A model generated the notes under the pieces. The model did no database searches. It worked only from the letters and a program-made list of their open reading frames with translations, and was not told the origin of the DNA. From NCBI GenBank assembly GCA_011390955.1, contig JAABRM010000016.1, forward strand, positions 1 to 64,000: a stretch of DNA of 64,000 nucleotides, given 5' to 3'. A program made the translations under genes and the position numbers. Source of the stretch: Oscillatoriales cyanobacterium (lineage in GTDB: Bacteria > Cyanobacteriota > Cyanobacteriia > Cyanobacteriales > Laspinemataceae). This document shows positions 1 to 10,447 of the stretch, in pieces; within the stretch, counting starts at the first letter, position 1, and every line of letters starts with the position of its first letter.

Positions 1-828
1 TTGAGGACTAAATGTAAATTTTGGCATAGCGTCATGCCATATTTCTAGTGGAAAGGGACAGTTATCATAACCCACTCGCAAAAGACAAAGACCATGAGCG
101 GGGGCAGCGTACTTAACTTGTTCTCGGAGTTCGTGAGTCCAAATTTGGTTAAAATTTTCCAGCGATCGCTCACCGCGACCAACTTGGACTAACATCCCGA
201 CCAGCAGCCGCATCATCCCGTAAAGAAATCCATTAGCCTGTACTTCTATGTGAACGAATGGTCCATGCCGATAACAGATGGCTTCTTGTACATCCACCCA
301 AGAGTGCTGCCGTTGGGATCCAGCCCGATGAAAAGCCGCCAAATGGTGATGACCAACCAAAGGACTGAGAGCCGCTTGAACTAGGGATTCATCCAACGGT
401 TCATAATAATAGTGCCAAGTAAAAGGCTCAACAAAAACATTGGGCGGTGAATCGGTGTAAAGGGTGTAGCGATAGCGTCGCCACTTTGCGGAAAACCGAG
501 CGTGCCAATCTAAAGGGACTGGCGCTGATGCCAGAACTTTAATATCCTTGGCCACCGCATGATTCAAAACCGATGCCCATTTATGGGCTGGAATTGAACT
601 ACTCGTGTTAAAGTGAGCTACTTGGGCAGCCGCATGCACCCCTGCATCAGTTCTCCCGGCAGCATAGACTCCCACTGGTTCGCCGAGGATGCCAAAAAGA
701 GCTTTTTCCATCTCTTCTTGTACCGTTCGTTGCTTAGGTTGTCGCTGCCAACCATGAAAATCAGTCCCATTATATTGAAAAACTAAGGCAATTCTTTGGT
801 TAGGGATCGCACCAGTGGAGTACATCAT
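1..828 (-). CDS. truA: tRNA pseudouridine(38-40) synthase TruA, 3' end cut by window edge
   Basis: The minus-strand frame is open from an ATG at 828 to position 1, giving 276 codons without a stop, so the last few residues lie outside the window. The product begins MMYSTGAIPNQRIALVF and contains the TruA active-site motif AGRTDAGVHA with the catalytic Asp, followed by the family-typical HARFSAKWRRYRY segment. TruA isomerises uridines 38-40 in the anticodon arm of tRNAs. It lies 66 nt downstream of rplQ at the end of the ribosomal superoperon, a usual place for truA in cyanobacteria. The second ATG at 825 is an equally possible start. Confidence 0.93.
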   Translation of the reverse strand, partial: MMYSTGAIPNQRIALVFQYNGTDFHGWQRQPKQRTVQEEMEKALFGILGEPVGVYAAGRTDAGVHAAAQVAHFNTSSSIPAHKWASVLNHAVAKDIKVLASAPVPLDWHARFSAKWRRYRYTLYTDSPPNVFVEPFTWHYYYEPLDESLVQAALSPLVGHHHLAAFHRAGSQRQHSWVDVQEAICYRHGPFVHIEVQANGFLYGMMRLLVGMLVQVGRGERSLENFNQIWTHELREQVKYAAPAHGLCLLRVGYDNCPFPLEIWHDAMPKFTFSPQ

Positions 829-894
829 CAGGTCAACAGTACCAAGTAAAAAGGCTGGATTTTTTGTGGGAATATCTTTTTACTGGTCACGGAT

Positions 895-1245
895 TTAAAC
901 TAGCTCAATAATTGCCATTGCAGCATTATCACCCCGACGAGGAATAGTTCGCAGGATGCGAGTATATCCACCGTTACGATTACCGTAACGATCTTTGGCC
1001 TGCTCAAACAGTGCATGAACTAGCTGCTTATCATACATATAGCCCAAGGCTCTCCGCCGAGCGGATAAGCTACCATCTTTGGCTAAAGTAATCATGCGTT
1101 CGGCTTCGGACTGCACTGCTTTAGCACGAACTTTAGTCGTGGTAATTCGACCATAACGAATCAATTCTGTGGTCAGCGATCGCAAAAGTGCTTTGCGCTG
1201 ATCGGCGGGTTTACCTAGTTGAGGGACACGACAACGGTGACGCAT
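895..1245 (-). CDS. rplQ: 50S ribosomal protein L17
   Basis: 116 residues starting [17 protein letters not shown], the standard L17 N-terminus, and ending in the conserved GGYTRILRT...[11 protein letters not shown] segment. L17 sits near the peptide exit tunnel of the large subunit. The gene follows rpoA (gap 1246-1387, 142 nt) and precedes truA, the usual end of the alpha operon. Length matches bacterial L17. Confidence 0.98.
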   Translation of the reverse strand: MRHRCRVPQLGKPADQRKALLRSLTTELIRYGRITTTKVRAKAVQSEAERMITLAKDGSLSARRRALGYMYDKQLVHALFEQAKDRYGNRNGGYTRILRTIPRRGDNAAMAIIELV

Positions 1246-1387
1246 AACGATTAAGTTTTACTGATGAACAATCAATGTATGAACTGAAAAATGATTTGCC
1301 CTGGATGATCTGGAAAAATAAATTTTTTGACCAAATCACCAAAGCTGCCAAAACCTAAAGTCAAAAATCATCAAATACTTCCGAAGA

Positions 1388-2338
1388 TCAGCTACTAGAC
1401 TTAGCAGATTTTTCTTGAGGCAACGTAATCCCTAAACGTTTTTGCAGAGCTTCAATAACTTCTTCGGCGGATTTTTGACCAAAGTTTTTAATTTCAAGCA
1501 GGTCTTCTTGACTATACCCAAGCAAATCTGCCACGGAGTTAATTTGTGCCCGCTTCAGACAGTTATAAGCACGGACACTCAACTGTAACTCTTCAATCGG
1601 AATCTGACTGGTGGGATCAGAATCATCGGTAGATTCTTTATGGGTCGATTCTAGATTGACTTCTTTAACCTGGGCAAACAGATCGACCAAAATATTCGCA
1701 GATTGGCTGAGTGCTTCTTGGGTTGAGATACTGCCATTTGTCCAAATTTCCAGAATCAATCGGTCTTGTTCTAGAGATTCCCCAATTCTCGCGTCCTCAA
1801 CGGTATAGTTAACCTTGCGAACTGGCATAAATACTGCGTCAATCAAGAGAAAGTCTAAAGCGATATTGTCTTCGCGATCGCGATCGACTGCTTGATATCC
1901 TTTCCCCTGCTCCACTCTAAATTCCATTTCTAGAGTGGCACCTTCTGAAAGAGTAGCGATATACTGACTTGGGTCAACAACTTCTACCTCTGAGGGCAAC
2001 TCAAAGTTTGCCGCAGTAACGGTTTTCGAACCCTGAGCCACTAATCGACCAATCTGTGGTTGAGAGGAATGACTTCTGAGGACAATTTCCTTCATATTCA
2101 GGAGGATTTCCAAGACATCCTCCCGCACACCGGGAATTGTAGCAAACTCGTGATTGACACCAGCAATGCGAACGGCTGTGACTGCTGCCCCTTCTAAATT
2201 AGACAGCAGAACTCTTCTGAGGGCATTACCTACAGTGATTCCTTGGCCCCGCTCCAGCGGCTCCAGAACAAATTTGCCGTACTGACCCTGGTTTTTGTCA
2301 GTGCTTGACTCTACACACTCAATCTGAAACTGCGCCAC
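1388..2338 (-). CDS. rpoA: DNA-directed RNA polymerase subunit alpha
   Basis: 316 residues. The N-terminal dimerisation domain shows GNALRRVLLSNLEGAAVTAV (about 38-57) and the C-terminal domain has the helix-hairpin-helix fold (IEELQLSVRAYNCLKRA and LLEIKNFGQKSAEEVI). The alpha dimer is the scaffold for RNA polymerase assembly, and its C-terminal domain contacts UP elements and activators. The start is a GTG preceded by a strong GGAGGT Shine-Dalgarno six nt upstream. A 180 nt non-coding gap separates it from rpsK; I see no gene in that gap. Confidence 0.98.
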   Translation of the reverse strand: MAQFQIECVESSTDKNQGQYGKFVLEPLERGQGITVGNALRRVLLSNLEGAAVTAVRIAGVNHEFATIPGVREDVLEILLNMKEIVLRSHSSQPQIGRLVAQGSKTVTAANFELPSEVEVVDPSQYIATLSEGATLEMEFRVEQGKGYQAVDRDREDNIALDFLLIDAVFMPVRKVNYTVEDARIGESLEQDRLILEIWTNGSISTQEALSQSANILVDLFAQVKEVNLESTHKESTDDSDPTSQIPIEELQLSVRAYNCLKRAQINSVADLLGYSQEDLLEIKNFGQKSAEEVIEALQKRLGITLPQEKSAKSSS

Positions 2339-2518
2339 GGAGTGACCTCCCTTCTCCTTTCTCCCTGGAGGGCAAACATAGCCTTCCTAGCCTTCCTATT
2401 TTGGTGCTTGTGCGGTTCCGCCAGCGATGCAGAAGCAAATTCGATATGTTTGTTTCTGCCAACTGACGATTAGCCGATTGACTAATCAATCGCCAATAAT
2501 GATCTTGAAAACCAATTC

Positions 2519-2914
2519 CTAAACCCGACGACGCTTGGGTGGTCGGCAACCATTGTGAGGAATTGGCGTAATATCTCGAATCAAGGTAATTTCTAGACCT
2601 GCGGCTTGCAGAGCTCTAATTGCTGTTTCCCGACCCGATCCAGGCCCACTAACCATCACCTCAACTTGGCGCATACCTTGATCCATAGCTCGACGGGCGG
2701 CATTTTCTGCGGCGGTTTGTGCCGCATAAGGAGTGCCTTTTTTTGCCCCTTTAAAGCCACTGGAACCGGCTGAAGCCCAAGAAATCACTTCACCATTAGG
2801 ATCGGTAATTGTGACGATCGTGTTGTTAAACGTAGACTGAATGTAGCCCACACCATTGGGTACATTTCTTTTTTGTTTGCGAGATCCGCTTTTTTTAGTT
2901 GATTGTCGCGCCAT
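2519..2914 (-). CDS. rpsK: 30S ribosomal protein S11
   Basis: 131 residues. It has the S11 hallmarks [16 protein letters not shown], the [13 protein letters not shown] loop and the C-terminal [19 protein letters not shown]11 forms part of the small-subunit platform near the E site. It lies between rpsM and rpoA, the conserved alpha-operon order. Confidence 0.98.
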   Translation of the reverse strand: MARQSTKKSGSRKQKRNVPNGVGYIQSTFNNTIVTITDPNGEVISWASAGSSGFKGAKKGTPYAAQTAAENAARRAMDQGMRQVEVMVSGPGSGRETAIRALQAAGLEITLIRDITPIPHNGCRPPKRRRV

Positions 2915-3000
2915 ATCTATATATTTTTTCGACTATTCTATCAATCGCGATTACAGCAGAATACAGGTGGGCTTGATTATCCCACCCTTGTCGCCACTGT

Positions 3001-3384
3001 CTATTTCTTAGCAGGAGCCTTTTTCTTACCGGCCACAGTGCGACGGGATCCCCGACGAGTCCGTGCATTGGTTCGAGTTCTTTGGCCACGAACAGGTAAA
3101 CCCATCCGATGGCGGCGTCCTCGGTAACAGCCAATATCCATGAGGCGCTTGATATACATGGCCTCTTGGCGTCTCAGGTCTCCCTCAACTTGATAATTCG
3201 TTTCGACGGCTTCTCGCAAAGCCGCCACATCAGACTCACTAAGGTCTTTGACTCTGGTATCAGGATTGACACCTGTTTGAGCGAGAATCTCTTTGGCCCG
3301 AGTCGGGCCAATTCCGTAGATATATCTTAGACCTATTTCTACTCGCTTATCGCGAGGAAGGTCTACCCCGGCAATCCGTGCCAC
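3001..3384 (-). CDS. rpsM: 30S ribosomal protein S13 (GTG start)
   Basis: S13 of 127 residues, beginning (V/M)[17 protein letters not shown] and containing the H2TH signature [21 protein letters not shown] longer in-frame start exists at 3453, but I choose the GTG at 3384: it gives the family N-terminus and has the Shine-Dalgarno AAAGGAG nine nt upstream. S13 contacts the P-site tRNA and makes inter-subunit bridges. Its Lys-rich tail ([10 protein letters not shown]) is normal for the family. Confidence 0.97.
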   Translation of the reverse strand: MARIAGVDLPRDKRVEIGLRYIYGIGPTRAKEILAQTGVNPDTRVKDLSESDVAALREAVETNYQVEGDLRRQEAMYIKRLMDIGCYRGRRHRMGLPVRGQRTRTNARTRRGSRRTVAGKKKAPAKK

Positions 3385-3473
3385 GCTTTTGTACTCCTTT
3401 GTCTTACGCTGTTGCTGCAAATTTTTCGGGTGACAGATGTCGGTGTTTGACACCTGAATTCAATGGGAATGGA

Positions 3474-3587
3474 CTAACCTTGGCGTTGTTTATGTTTAGG
3501 GTTAGAACAAATCACCATTACCCGCCCACGACGACGAATGACGCGGCATTTCTCACACATTTTCTTGACAGATGCTCTAACTTTCAT
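3474..3587 (-). CDS. rpmJ: 50S ribosomal protein L36
   Basis: A 37-residue ORF read on the minus strand from an ATG at 3587 to a TAG at 3474. It starts [19 protein letters not shown] and ends NPKHKQRQG. The zinc-ribbon ligands are C11, C14, C27 and H32 (CxxC...C...H), the C+ form of L36. It lies between infA and rpsM, its conserved position. Confidence 0.97.
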   Translation of the reverse strand: MKVRASVKKMCEKCRVIRRRGRVMVICSNPKHKQRQG

Positions 3588-3701
3588 GTTGTTTTTGCAA
3601 CACTACAAACTTAATATTATATCATTTTTGCCTAATTTGACAACAGGAAATTAGATTTACCTGTATTCTTTAACATAGATGACTTCAGGGCGAAGCTACT
3701 G

Positions 3702-3926
3702 TTACTTTTTCCGCAGACGATAAGTGATTCTTCCCTTGGTTAAATCATAGGGAGTCAACTCCACTTTCACGCGATCGCCCGGCAGAATCTTGATGTAATT
3801 TCGCCGAATTTTCCCAGAAATATGGGCCAAAACGTTAAACCCGTTATCCAGGTCAACCCGAAACATAGCATTGGGTAGGGACTCGGTGACCGTACCTTCC
3901 ATTTCAATCAAATCTTGTTTAGCCAA
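3702..3926 (-). CDS. infA: Translation initiation factor IF-1
   Basis: 74 residues, a single OB-fold. It starts [22 protein letters not shown] and contains the RNA-binding [19 protein letters not shown] stretch. IF-1 occupies the A site of the 30S subunit during initiation. It lies between adk and rpmJ. The 290 nt between it and adk (3927-4216) contains no convincing gene; it may hold an internal promoter, but I cannot pick one out. Confidence 0.98.
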   Translation of the reverse strand: MAKQDLIEMEGTVTESLPNAMFRVDLDNGFNVLAHISGKIRRNYIKILPGDRVKVELTPYDLTKGRITYRLRKK

Positions 3927-4216
3927 ATTATCTTGACCTCCCTGCTAAAAATCGACTAACTTGATGGATTTAAGGTGAAATAAGCTGCATTTAACTTCAT
4001 CAAACTAAATCCAGAGTCGAAAAATCGAATGCCTAATTTAGTCTGAGAAGCTTCCAGCAGTAGAGGCTGAAAGTTTATACACCCGATCCGGGAATATCTG
4101 GCTGGATCTGAATTCCGGGTAATTCTGTGAGAGCAACCAGTCAAGGAATTTCCCAAGAAACTACATGACTGGCTAACTCTCTGATGGTTGACATATTGGA
4201 TCAAGAATTAACAGGA

Positions 4217-4783
4217 TTAGGGATGAAGCATGTTTTTCAAGGCATTCGTCACCTCATCCATTGACAAATTGCCATTCACCGAAACAAGCTGATTGCGTTC
4301 CCTATAGTAATCAATCACAGGAGCGGTGTCGTGATGATAAACTTCCAAGCGATGTCGAATGGTTTGTTCGTTATCATCTTTGCGTCCCCGCCCCAACATC
4401 CTGCCCACTAAGGTTTCGTCTGGGACTTCCAGATTCACCACACAATTGCACTTTTGATGAATTTCTGCTAAAAGATGATCCAAAAAAGATGCCTGAGAAA
4501 CGGTACGGGGGAACCCATCAAGAATCCATCCTTTTACCACATCATCATCTTCCAGACGATGCAGAACCAGGTCTAACATCAGATCATCGGGGACTAAATC
4601 CCCCTGATCCATATATTCTTGAGCTTTTTTACCCAGAGGAGTTTGCTCTTGCACAGCAGTACGCAGCAGATCCCCAGTAGAAATATGCGGAATTTCATAG
4701 AGATTAGCCAATCGCATGGCTTGAGTTCCTTTTCCCGCTCCTGGTGGCCCCAAAAAAATTAAGCGTGAAATTAAGCCTGTCAC
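4217..4783 (-). CDS. adk: Adenylate kinase, short-LID form
   Basis: 188 residues. The P-loop GPPGAGKGT is at residues 12-20, followed by HISTGDLLR, the nucleotide-binding LDGFPRT and the C-terminal Arg-rich GRGRKDDNEQTIRHRLEVY. The LID is short and lacks the zinc cysteines of long adenylate kinases. The enzyme interconverts AMP+ATP and 2 ADP. Its GTG start shares one nucleotide with the secY TAG stop (TAGTG), suggesting translational coupling. secY-adk-infA is the conserved order. Confidence 0.97.
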   Translation of the reverse strand: MTGLISRLIFLGPPGAGKGTQAMRLANLYEIPHISTGDLLRTAVQEQTPLGKKAQEYMDQGDLVPDDLMLDLVLHRLEDDDVVKGWILDGFPRTVSQASFLDHLLAEIHQKCNCVVNLEVPDETLVGRMLGRGRKDDNEQTIRHRLEVYHHDTAPVIDYYRERNQLVSVNGNLSMDEVTNALKNMLHP

Positions 4784-6087
4784 TACTGTTTCACCATTCC
4801 TTCATAACGCTGGGAAATCACATAAGTCTGGATTTGCTTCGCCGTATCAATCGCCACACCAACAATAATCAGCAGTGAAGTGGCACCCAGACCCCGAAAT
4901 GTCTGCACTCTAGTGGCACTTTCCACTGCTGTGGGCACAATTGCCACCAGACCGAGAAAAATCGCCCCCAAAAAAGTTAAGCGATTCAACACCCGTTCTA
5001 TATACTCGCTAGTAGTGCGACCGGGACGAATCCCAGGAATACTGGCTCCCATCTTCTTCAAATTTTGAGCCATATCAACTGGATTGATAATCAAAGAAGC
5101 GTAGAAATAGCTGAAGAAGAGAATTAAGAGTAGATAAAACGCGACATAAAGCCAAGGAGTGGGACCACCTGGACTCAAGTAATTAGCCACTTGAATTAAA
5201 AAAGAATTATTGGCAAATTCTGCCAAGGATCCAGGAAGAATCAACACAGCGGAGGCAAAAATAATTGGCATCACGCCACCTTGATTCAAGCGTAGGGGCA
5301 AATAGCTACTCCGCTCACGGTATAACTTTCGTCCCACCTGGCGTCGGGCAGATAAAATCGGAATTCTGCGGGTTCCTTCTTGGACAAAAACAATCCCGAC
5401 AATCATAATCAGGAACACCAGAAGCAGAAGAATCACCCGACCAACAATCGCTTGATCTTGTTGAGCTAATTCAATCGTTTGACCCAAAGATCGTGGCAGA
5501 ACTGCCACAATGTTCAGAAAAATTAACAGAGAAGCACCATTGCCAACACCGCGCTCAGTAATCAGTTCAGAAACCCACATGACAAACATGGATCCGGCAG
5601 TCAGAGCCAGAGCGGTCTTAAACAAAAATACCGGGCCGGGGTTTTCCGCATAAGCGCTCACCCAAATGGCAATACCAGTGCTTTGTAGCAAAGCCCATCC
5701 TAAAGATACATAACGAGTAATCTGAGAGATTTTTCGTCGTCCTGCTTCCCCTTCGTTTTTCTGCAAATCTTCCAAACTAGGCAAAGCAGCGGTCAAAAGT
5801 TGAATGATAATTGAAGCATTAATGTAAGGCAAAATGCCTAAAGCAAAAATGCCTAACGCCCGTAAACCTCCGCCAGAAAATAAATCTAAAAAACCGATTA
5901 ACGGACTACCACTGACGTTTTGTTCAAATGCTTCTCGATCGATACCTGGAACTGGTAAGAAAACCCCAAACCGCACTAGAATTAACATGCCAACGGTGAC
6001 AAGCAGCCGACCTCTAAGGCCAGCTGCTTGAGCCATCTGCATAAAAGTCTCCTGAGCAGTTGGTGCCTTATCTCTACTAACAACCAT
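4783..6087 (-). CDS. secY: Preprotein translocase subunit SecY
   Basis: 434 residues with the ten-helix SecY pattern. Recognisable pieces are VRFGVFLPVPGID after TM1, GIFALGILPYINASIIIQLL in TM2, ERGVGNGASLLIF in TM4, and the cytoplasmic loop with RRIPILSARRQVGRK. SecY is the protein-conducting channel of the plasma membrane and, in cyanobacteria, also of thylakoids. The stop overlaps the adk start by one base. The gene follows rplO after 142 nt (6088-6229). Confidence 0.98.
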   Translation of the reverse strand: MVVSRDKAPTAQETFMQMAQAAGLRGRLLVTVGMLILVRFGVFLPVPGIDREAFEQNVSGSPLIGFLDLFSGGGLRALGIFALGILPYINASIIIQLLTAALPSLEDLQKNEGEAGRRKISQITRYVSLGWALLQSTGIAIWVSAYAENPGPVFLFKTALALTAGSMFVMWVSELITERGVGNGASLLIFLNIVAVLPRSLGQTIELAQQDQAIVGRVILLLLVFLIMIVGIVFVQEGTRRIPILSARRQVGRKLYRERSSYLPLRLNQGGVMPIIFASAVLILPGSLAEFANNSFLIQVANYLSPGGPTPWLYVAFYLLLILFFSYFYASLIINPVDMAQNLKKMGASIPGIRPGRTTSEYIERVLNRLTFLGAIFLGLVAIVPTAVESATRVQTFRGLGATSLLIIVGVAIDTAKQIQTYVISQRYEGMVKQ

Positions 6088-6229
6088 TAAGGAGTCCCTC
6101 TACTTATAATTGCAGTGGCATCGCCAGGGTTAAGCACTCACTCTGACATAAGGTGTTTGACCTTATGTCATCACTAGCCGCTTGATTGGTTAGTTCATCG
6201 CTGAAGATGAATAATGCCCGCATCCTTTA

Positions 6230-6688
6230 CTAACCCCTGGCTGGATCCACTATTTCGCAACTCCCCCCTGCGGCTGAAATCTTAGTACGGGCATTAGCGG
6301 TAAAAGCAGCGGCTTTCACATTGAGGGCAACATTGAGTTCCCCATCACCCAAGATTTTCAGCGGACCGTCATTGGTTGTCACAATGCCGGCCTCCATCAA
6401 CGAGGCAAGTGTCACCTCGCTATTGGCAGGGAGAGAGGCTAGTTTACTGACATTAATAATAGTGTAATGTTTTCGATTGATGACAGTAAAGTGTTTTAGT
6501 TTAGGTATGCGACGATAAAGAGGCTGTTGCCCGCCTTCAAAACCTGGTCTAGTGCTGCCACCAGACCTAGATTTTTGACCGCGCATTCCCTTACCGGAGC
6601 TCGCACCTTGACCAGCGGAAATCCCCCGCCCTAACCGTCGAGGACGCTTTGATGAGCCTTTTTTGGGCTGTACATCTTGCAATCTCAT
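6230..6688 (-). CDS. rplO: 50S ribosomal protein L15
   Basis: 152 residues starting [18 protein letters not shown], with the glycine-rich [19 protein letters not shown] segment typical of L15 and the [14 protein letters not shown] motif. It is read directly after rpsE; rpmD (L30), found here in many bacteria, is absent, as in other cyanobacteria. The following gap leads to secY. Confidence 0.97.
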   Translation of the reverse strand: MRLQDVQPKKGSSKRPRRLGRGISAGQGASSGKGMRGQKSRSGGSTRPGFEGGQQPLYRRIPKLKHFTVINRKHYTIINVSKLASLPANSEVTLASLMEAGIVTTNDGPLKILGDGELNVALNVKAAAFTANARTKISAAGGSCEIVDPARG

Positions 6689-6726
6689 TACTTAAAACCC
6701 CATTGGATTAAGAACTTACAATCAAT

Positions 6727-7254
6727 TTATGATGCATAGAGCTTTTCGATCGCAATCCCACGTTCTTGGGCCACATCTGCTAATGTGCGAAGACTATCGA
6801 GGGCTTCAACGGCTGCTCTAGCATTATTTAGAGGATTGCTGGAACCAAGTTGCTTGGCTAAAATATTCCGAACTCCGGCCAACTCTAAAACTGTTCTAAC
6901 CGCTCCACCGGCAATTACACCAGTCCCAGGGGCGGCTGGTCTCATAATCACTTTGGCACCGCCGCTACTGCCATTGGCTGGGTGAGGAATCGAATTAGAT
7001 TTGTTGAGCGGTACATCAACTAGGTGCTTTTTGCCATCGGCCACGCCTTTTTTGACGGCGCCGATCACATCACCAGCTTTGCCAACGCCTACACCGACTT
7101 GGCCTCGTTCATTGCCCACAACAACTACAGCCCGGAAACTGAGCTTTTTACCGCCTTTGACGACTTTGGTGACGCGACGGATTTGCACAACCCGCTCTTG
7201 CCAATCGGTTTCTTTTTCCCGATTCCGACTACTTTTTTTCCGACGATCTGCCAT
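6727..7254 (-). CDS. rpsE: 30S ribosomal protein S5
   Basis: 175 residues. The double-stranded RNA-binding N-domain carries [20 protein letters not shown] and [17 protein letters not shown]; the C-domain has [18 protein letters not shown]5 contributes to decoding accuracy near the mRNA entry site. The N-terminal extension [17 protein letters not shown] is Lys/Arg-rich. It lies between rplR and rplO. Confidence 0.97.
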   Translation of the reverse strand: MADRRKKSSRNREKETDWQERVVQIRRVTKVVKGGKKLSFRAVVVVGNERGQVGVGVGKAGDVIGAVKKGVADGKKHLVDVPLNKSNSIPHPANGSSGGAKVIMRPAAPGTGVIAGGAVRTVLELAGVRNILAKQLGSSNPLNNARAAVEALDSLRTLADVAQERGIAIEKLYAS

Positions 7255-7358
7255 AATTTTGTCCGTTATCAGTGTTTCGAAAGCCTTTGTTCCGTTGACG
7301 CTTTGTGAACTCTTTATGCTTAAAAAGGAAAGGTCAACGGTTCAACGATCCTGGATGC

Positions 7359-7721
7359 TTAAAAATCCAAACCAGCTTCACGAGCCGCATCAGCTAAAGA
7401 TTTAATCCGGCCATGATAAAGATTACCACCTCGGTCAAAGACCACCTTTTCAATCCCCTTTGCCTTAGCGCGTTGGGCAATTAACTGACCAACTTGAGCC
7501 GAAGCATCACAGGTAGCACCAGTGCTTAATTCAGGCTGTAATTCGCGATCTAAAGTTGAGGCAGATACTAGGGTATGGTGTTTTGTATCGTCGATCACTT
7601 GAGCATAAATATGTTTATTTGACCGAAACACTGCCAAACGAGGCCGTTCTGAAGTCCCAACGACTTTGCGCCGGACGCGCTGATGGCGACGCTGAATGAA
7701 TTCCTTACGAGTCAGCTTCAT
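7359..7721 (-). CDS. rplR: 50S ribosomal protein L18
   Basis: 120 residues beginning [20 protein letters not shown], with the L18 5S-rRNA-binding features [20 protein letters not shown] and [20 protein letters not shown]. It starts only 3 nt after the rplF stop, so the two are probably coupled. The 104 nt between it and rpsE hold no gene. Confidence 0.97.
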   Translation of the reverse strand: MKLTRKEFIQRRHQRVRRKVVGTSERPRLAVFRSNKHIYAQVIDDTKHHTLVSASTLDRELQPELSTGATCDASAQVGQLIAQRAKAKGIEKVVFDRGGNLYHGRIKSLADAAREAGLDF

Positions 7722-7724
7722 AAT

Positions 7725-8264
7725 CTATTTCTTCCCTGCCTTGCCAGCTTTAAGTTTAATCACTTCGCCTTCATAGCGAATGCCTTTACCTTTGTAAACT
7801 TCTGGTGGGCGTACCGCACGGATTCGAGCCGCTTGATTACCAACCAATTCTTTATCAATGCCGCTGACTATGACATTGGTATTGGTTTCTACGGCTAATT
7901 GGATGCCTTCAGGGGGAACAATCTCTACAGGCTTACTGTAACCAACGTTTAAAATCAGATTCCGGCCTTGGATTTGCGCCCGATAGCCAACTCCCTGAAT
8001 TAATAACCGTTTTTGAAAGCCGTTGGAGACTCCCTCAACCATATTCGCAACCAATGTGCGAGACAAACCATGACGTTGACGGGCATTGCGAGATTCATCT
8101 CGCCGTTTCACCATCAGGGTGTCATCCTGTTGTTCCACGATGACTTCAGGTGGTAGCTCTCTACTGAGAGTCCCTTTTGCCCCTTTGACGGATACGTTCT
8201 GCCCCTCGATGGTAACCGTCACTTTGTCAGGAACTTTGATGGGGCGCTTACCAATTCGAGACAT
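7725..8264 (-). CDS. rplF: 50S ribosomal protein L6
   Basis: 179 residues starting [20 protein letters not shown], with the two L6 repeats and the C-terminal [20 protein letters not shown] motif. L6 sits near the sarcin-ricin loop and the factor-binding site. It lies between rpsH and rplR. Confidence 0.98.
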   Translation of the reverse strand: MSRIGKRPIKVPDKVTVTIEGQNVSVKGAKGTLSRELPPEVIVEQQDDTLMVKRRDESRNARQRHGLSRTLVANMVEGVSNGFQKRLLIQGVGYRAQIQGRNLILNVGYSKPVEIVPPEGIQLAVETNTNVIVSGIDKELVGNQAARIRAVRPPEVYKGKGIRYEGEVIKLKAGKAGKK

Positions 8265-8358
8265 AAATCTTGTTACTCCTTAAGAATTTAGAATTCATAA
8301 TTCAGTTTTTTTCAGGAAACTGTCCTGTGTGCGAAAAGCTGAATGCATGAGTTCTTTT

Positions 8359-8760
8359 CTACCAGACATAGCAAAGCACTTCTCCACCCAAGCCTTGGCT
8401 GCGGGCATCTCTGTCGGTCATAATTCCCGATGATGTCGAAATGATGGCAATGCCAATTCCGCCTAAAACCCGTGGTAACTCTTTCCTATTAGAGTAAACT
8501 CGTAAGCCCGGTGTACTTACTCGCTTTAGGGTTTTGATAATAGGCTGACGGTTTTTGCCTTTATATTTCAATGAAATCATCAAGTTTTTCTTGACGCCTT
8601 CCCCAACTTCTTTGTACTCCGTAATAAAGCCTTCTTCCAATAGGACTTTGGCAATAGAACGGGTCATTTTTGTTGATGGAACTTCAGTTGTTTGGTGCCT
8701 TGCCAGACTAGCATTGCGGATGCGTGTAAGCATATCTGCAATCGTATCGTTAGCCGCCAT
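8359..8760 (-). CDS. rpsH: 30S ribosomal protein S8
   Basis: 133 residues starting [20 protein letters not shown] and ending in [20 protein letters not shown], the conserved S8 16S-rRNA-binding end. rpsN (S14), which often precedes rpsH in bacteria, is missing here, in line with cyanobacterial gene order. Confidence 0.98.
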   Translation of the reverse strand: MAANDTIADMLTRIRNASLARHQTTEVPSTKMTRSIAKVLLEEGFITEYKEVGEGVKKNLMISLKYKGKNRQPIIKTLKRVSTPGLRVYSNRKELPRVLGGIGIAIISTSSGIMTDRDARSQGLGGEVLCYVW

Positions 8761-8782
8761 TATTCCCTCCTTAATTAACCCG

Positions 8783-9328
8783 CTATTTGTCCCGGAAGGG
8801 CATACCCATTTCTTTGAGCAAGGCGCGGCCCTCTTCGTCTGTGTTTGCCGTTGTGACGATTGAAATGTCCATTCCTCGGATTTGATCGATGCGATCGTAT
8901 TCTATTTCTGGAAAAATTAGCTGTTCTCTCAAGCCTAGGTTGTAATTGCCTCGGCCATCAAAGCTTTTTGGACTAATGCCGCGAAAATCCCGAATTCTAG
9001 GTAATGCTAAGTTGATCAAGCGATCCAAAAAGGCATACATCCGATCTGAACGGAGTGTCACCATGACGCCAATCGGCATTCCTTGACGGATTTTAAATCC
9101 GGCGATCGCCTTTTTTGCTCGAGTCACAACTGGCTTTTGACCCGTAATCAGAGCGATTTCTTGAATCGATGATTCCAGAGCTTTTGCATTCTGAGATGCA
9201 TCACCTAAGCCTCGGTTTACAGTGACTTTCACCACCTTCGGCACCTGATGGATGTTCTTGTAGCTAAATTGTTCCATCAATTTGGCTACAATTTTATCTT
9301 CATACCGACTTTTGAGTGTTTCTGACAT
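8783..9328 (-). CDS. rplE: 50S ribosomal protein L5
   Basis: 181 residues with the L5 motifs [36 protein letters not shown] and [20 protein letters not shown]5 binds 5S rRNA together with L18 and contacts the P-site tRNA. It lies between rplX and rpsH. Confidence 0.98.
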   Translation of the reverse strand: MSETLKSRYEDKIVAKLMEQFSYKNIHQVPKVVKVTVNRGLGDASQNAKALESSIQEIALITGQKPVVTRAKKAIAGFKIRQGMPIGVMVTLRSDRMYAFLDRLINLALPRIRDFRGISPKSFDGRGNYNLGLREQLIFPEIEYDRIDQIRGMDISIVTTANTDEEGRALLKEMGMPFRDK

Positions 9329-9433
9329 AGTTTTTTAGGGTTGGTTTTTTCCTGGTCTTTGTCAGGAGCGTGATATATTTTTGCCCAGTTTTTAGTTGTT
9401 TAACTCGAAAATTATGGGCGTTTTTTCCTAGCT

Positions 9434-9784
9434 TTAGTCAATAATTTCACCAGTTTTTTTGAGCATTCTCACTTTACGACCGTCTTCGGTGAAAGTGTAG
9501 CAGACTCGGCTGGCTACTTCATTTTTAGTTGAATAAAGCATCACGTTAGAGCTATGAATCGGCGACTCAAAAGTTTCAATTCTACCAGATTCACCCTCTT
9601 GTTGAGGTTTGACGTGCTTAGTTCTAATATTCACGCCTTTCACAACCACTTGGCTAGTTTTGGGAAGTGCTTTAATAATTTCGCCAATTTTGCCTTTTTC
9701 TTTGCCAGCAATCACTTGTACAGTATCACCTTTTTTAACGTGCATTTTGTAAGTGACGGGCGTTTTGCTTTGCTTGGTCGCCAT
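9434..9784 (-). CDS. rplX: 50S ribosomal protein L24
   Basis: 116 residues with the KOW motif [20 protein letters not shown] and the [19 protein letters not shown] segment typical of L24. L24 starts large-subunit assembly. Its ATG overlaps the rplN stop by one base (TGATG), suggesting coupling. It has a slightly extended N-terminus ([13 protein letters not shown]). Confidence 0.97.
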   Translation of the reverse strand: MATKQSKTPVTYKMHVKKGDTVQVIAGKEKGKIGEIIKALPKTSQVVVKGVNIRTKHVKPQQEGESGRIETFESPIHSSNVMLYSTKNEVASRVCYTFTEDGRKVRMLKKTGEIID

Positions 9785-10149
9785 CAGAGTACCTCCGGCG
9801 CTAAGGAAACAATTTTAGTGTAGTTTTTATCGCGTAATTCGCGAGCGACCGGACCAAAGACGCGAGTTCCTTTGGGGTTCCCATCTTGGTTCACGATCAC
9901 GGCAGCGTTGTCGTCGAAACGAATACTCATGCCACTGGATCGGCGAATTGCTTTACGAGTCCGAACTACAACGGCTCTAACGATATCGGACTTTTTGACT
10001 GCCATATTGGGAATGGCATCTTTAACCACTGCAATAATCACATCGCCTACACCTGCGTAGGTTCTGTTACCGCCTAAGACCCGGATGCACATTAATTTAC
10101 GAGCTCCGCTGTTGTCGGCAACATTAAGATAAGACTCTTTCTGAATCAC
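9784..10149 (-). CDS. rplN: 50S ribosomal protein L14
   Basis: 121 residues starting [19 protein letters not shown], with CIRVLGG and the C-terminal [20 protein letters not shown], diagnostic of L14. L14 takes part in an inter-subunit bridge. It lies between rpsQ and rplX. Confidence 0.98.
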   Translation of the reverse strand: MIQKESYLNVADNSGARKLMCIRVLGGNRTYAGVGDVIIAVVKDAIPNMAVKKSDIVRAVVVRTRKAIRRSSGMSIRFDDNAAVIVNQDGNPKGTRVFGPVARELRDKNYTKIVSLAPEVL

Positions 10150-10167
10150 CTTCAGTCTCCCTTTTTC

Positions 10168-10425
10168 CTAGCGTCCGCTGTCGCTGGCCTGATTAAGAAT
10201 TTCGATCACTTTCCAGCGTTTAGTTTTACTCAGCGGTCGAGTTTCCTGAATTCGGACGCGATCGCCTTCATTACACTGGTTTTCCTCGTCGTGAGCTTTA
10301 TATCGCTTGGTTTTAACGACGATTTTGCCATATTTAGCGTTGGGGGCGCGGTTTTCCACAGCCACCACCACTGTTTTATCCATTTTGTTGCTTACAACAA
10401 AGCCGACTCTTTCTTTAACTGCCAT
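10168..10425 (-). CDS. rpsQ: 30S ribosomal protein S17
   Basis: 85 residues with the S17 pattern [36 protein letters not shown] and [14 protein letters not shown]. It binds the 5' domain of 16S rRNA. It lies between rpmC and rplN. Confidence 0.97.
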   Translation of the reverse strand: MAVKERVGFVVSNKMDKTVVVAVENRAPNAKYGKIVVKTKRYKAHDEENQCNEGDRVRIQETRPLSKTKRWKVIEILNQASDSGR

Positions 10426-10447
10426 TGCAACTTACTCCTTAATCACA

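Noticed and set aside
2319-2549. 76-codon ORF between rpoA and rpsK
   Set aside because: Overlaps both real genes and has no recognisable composition.
3956-4204. 82-codon ORF between infA and adk
   Set aside because: No family match and Ser/Cys-rich random-looking sequence; treated as non-coding.
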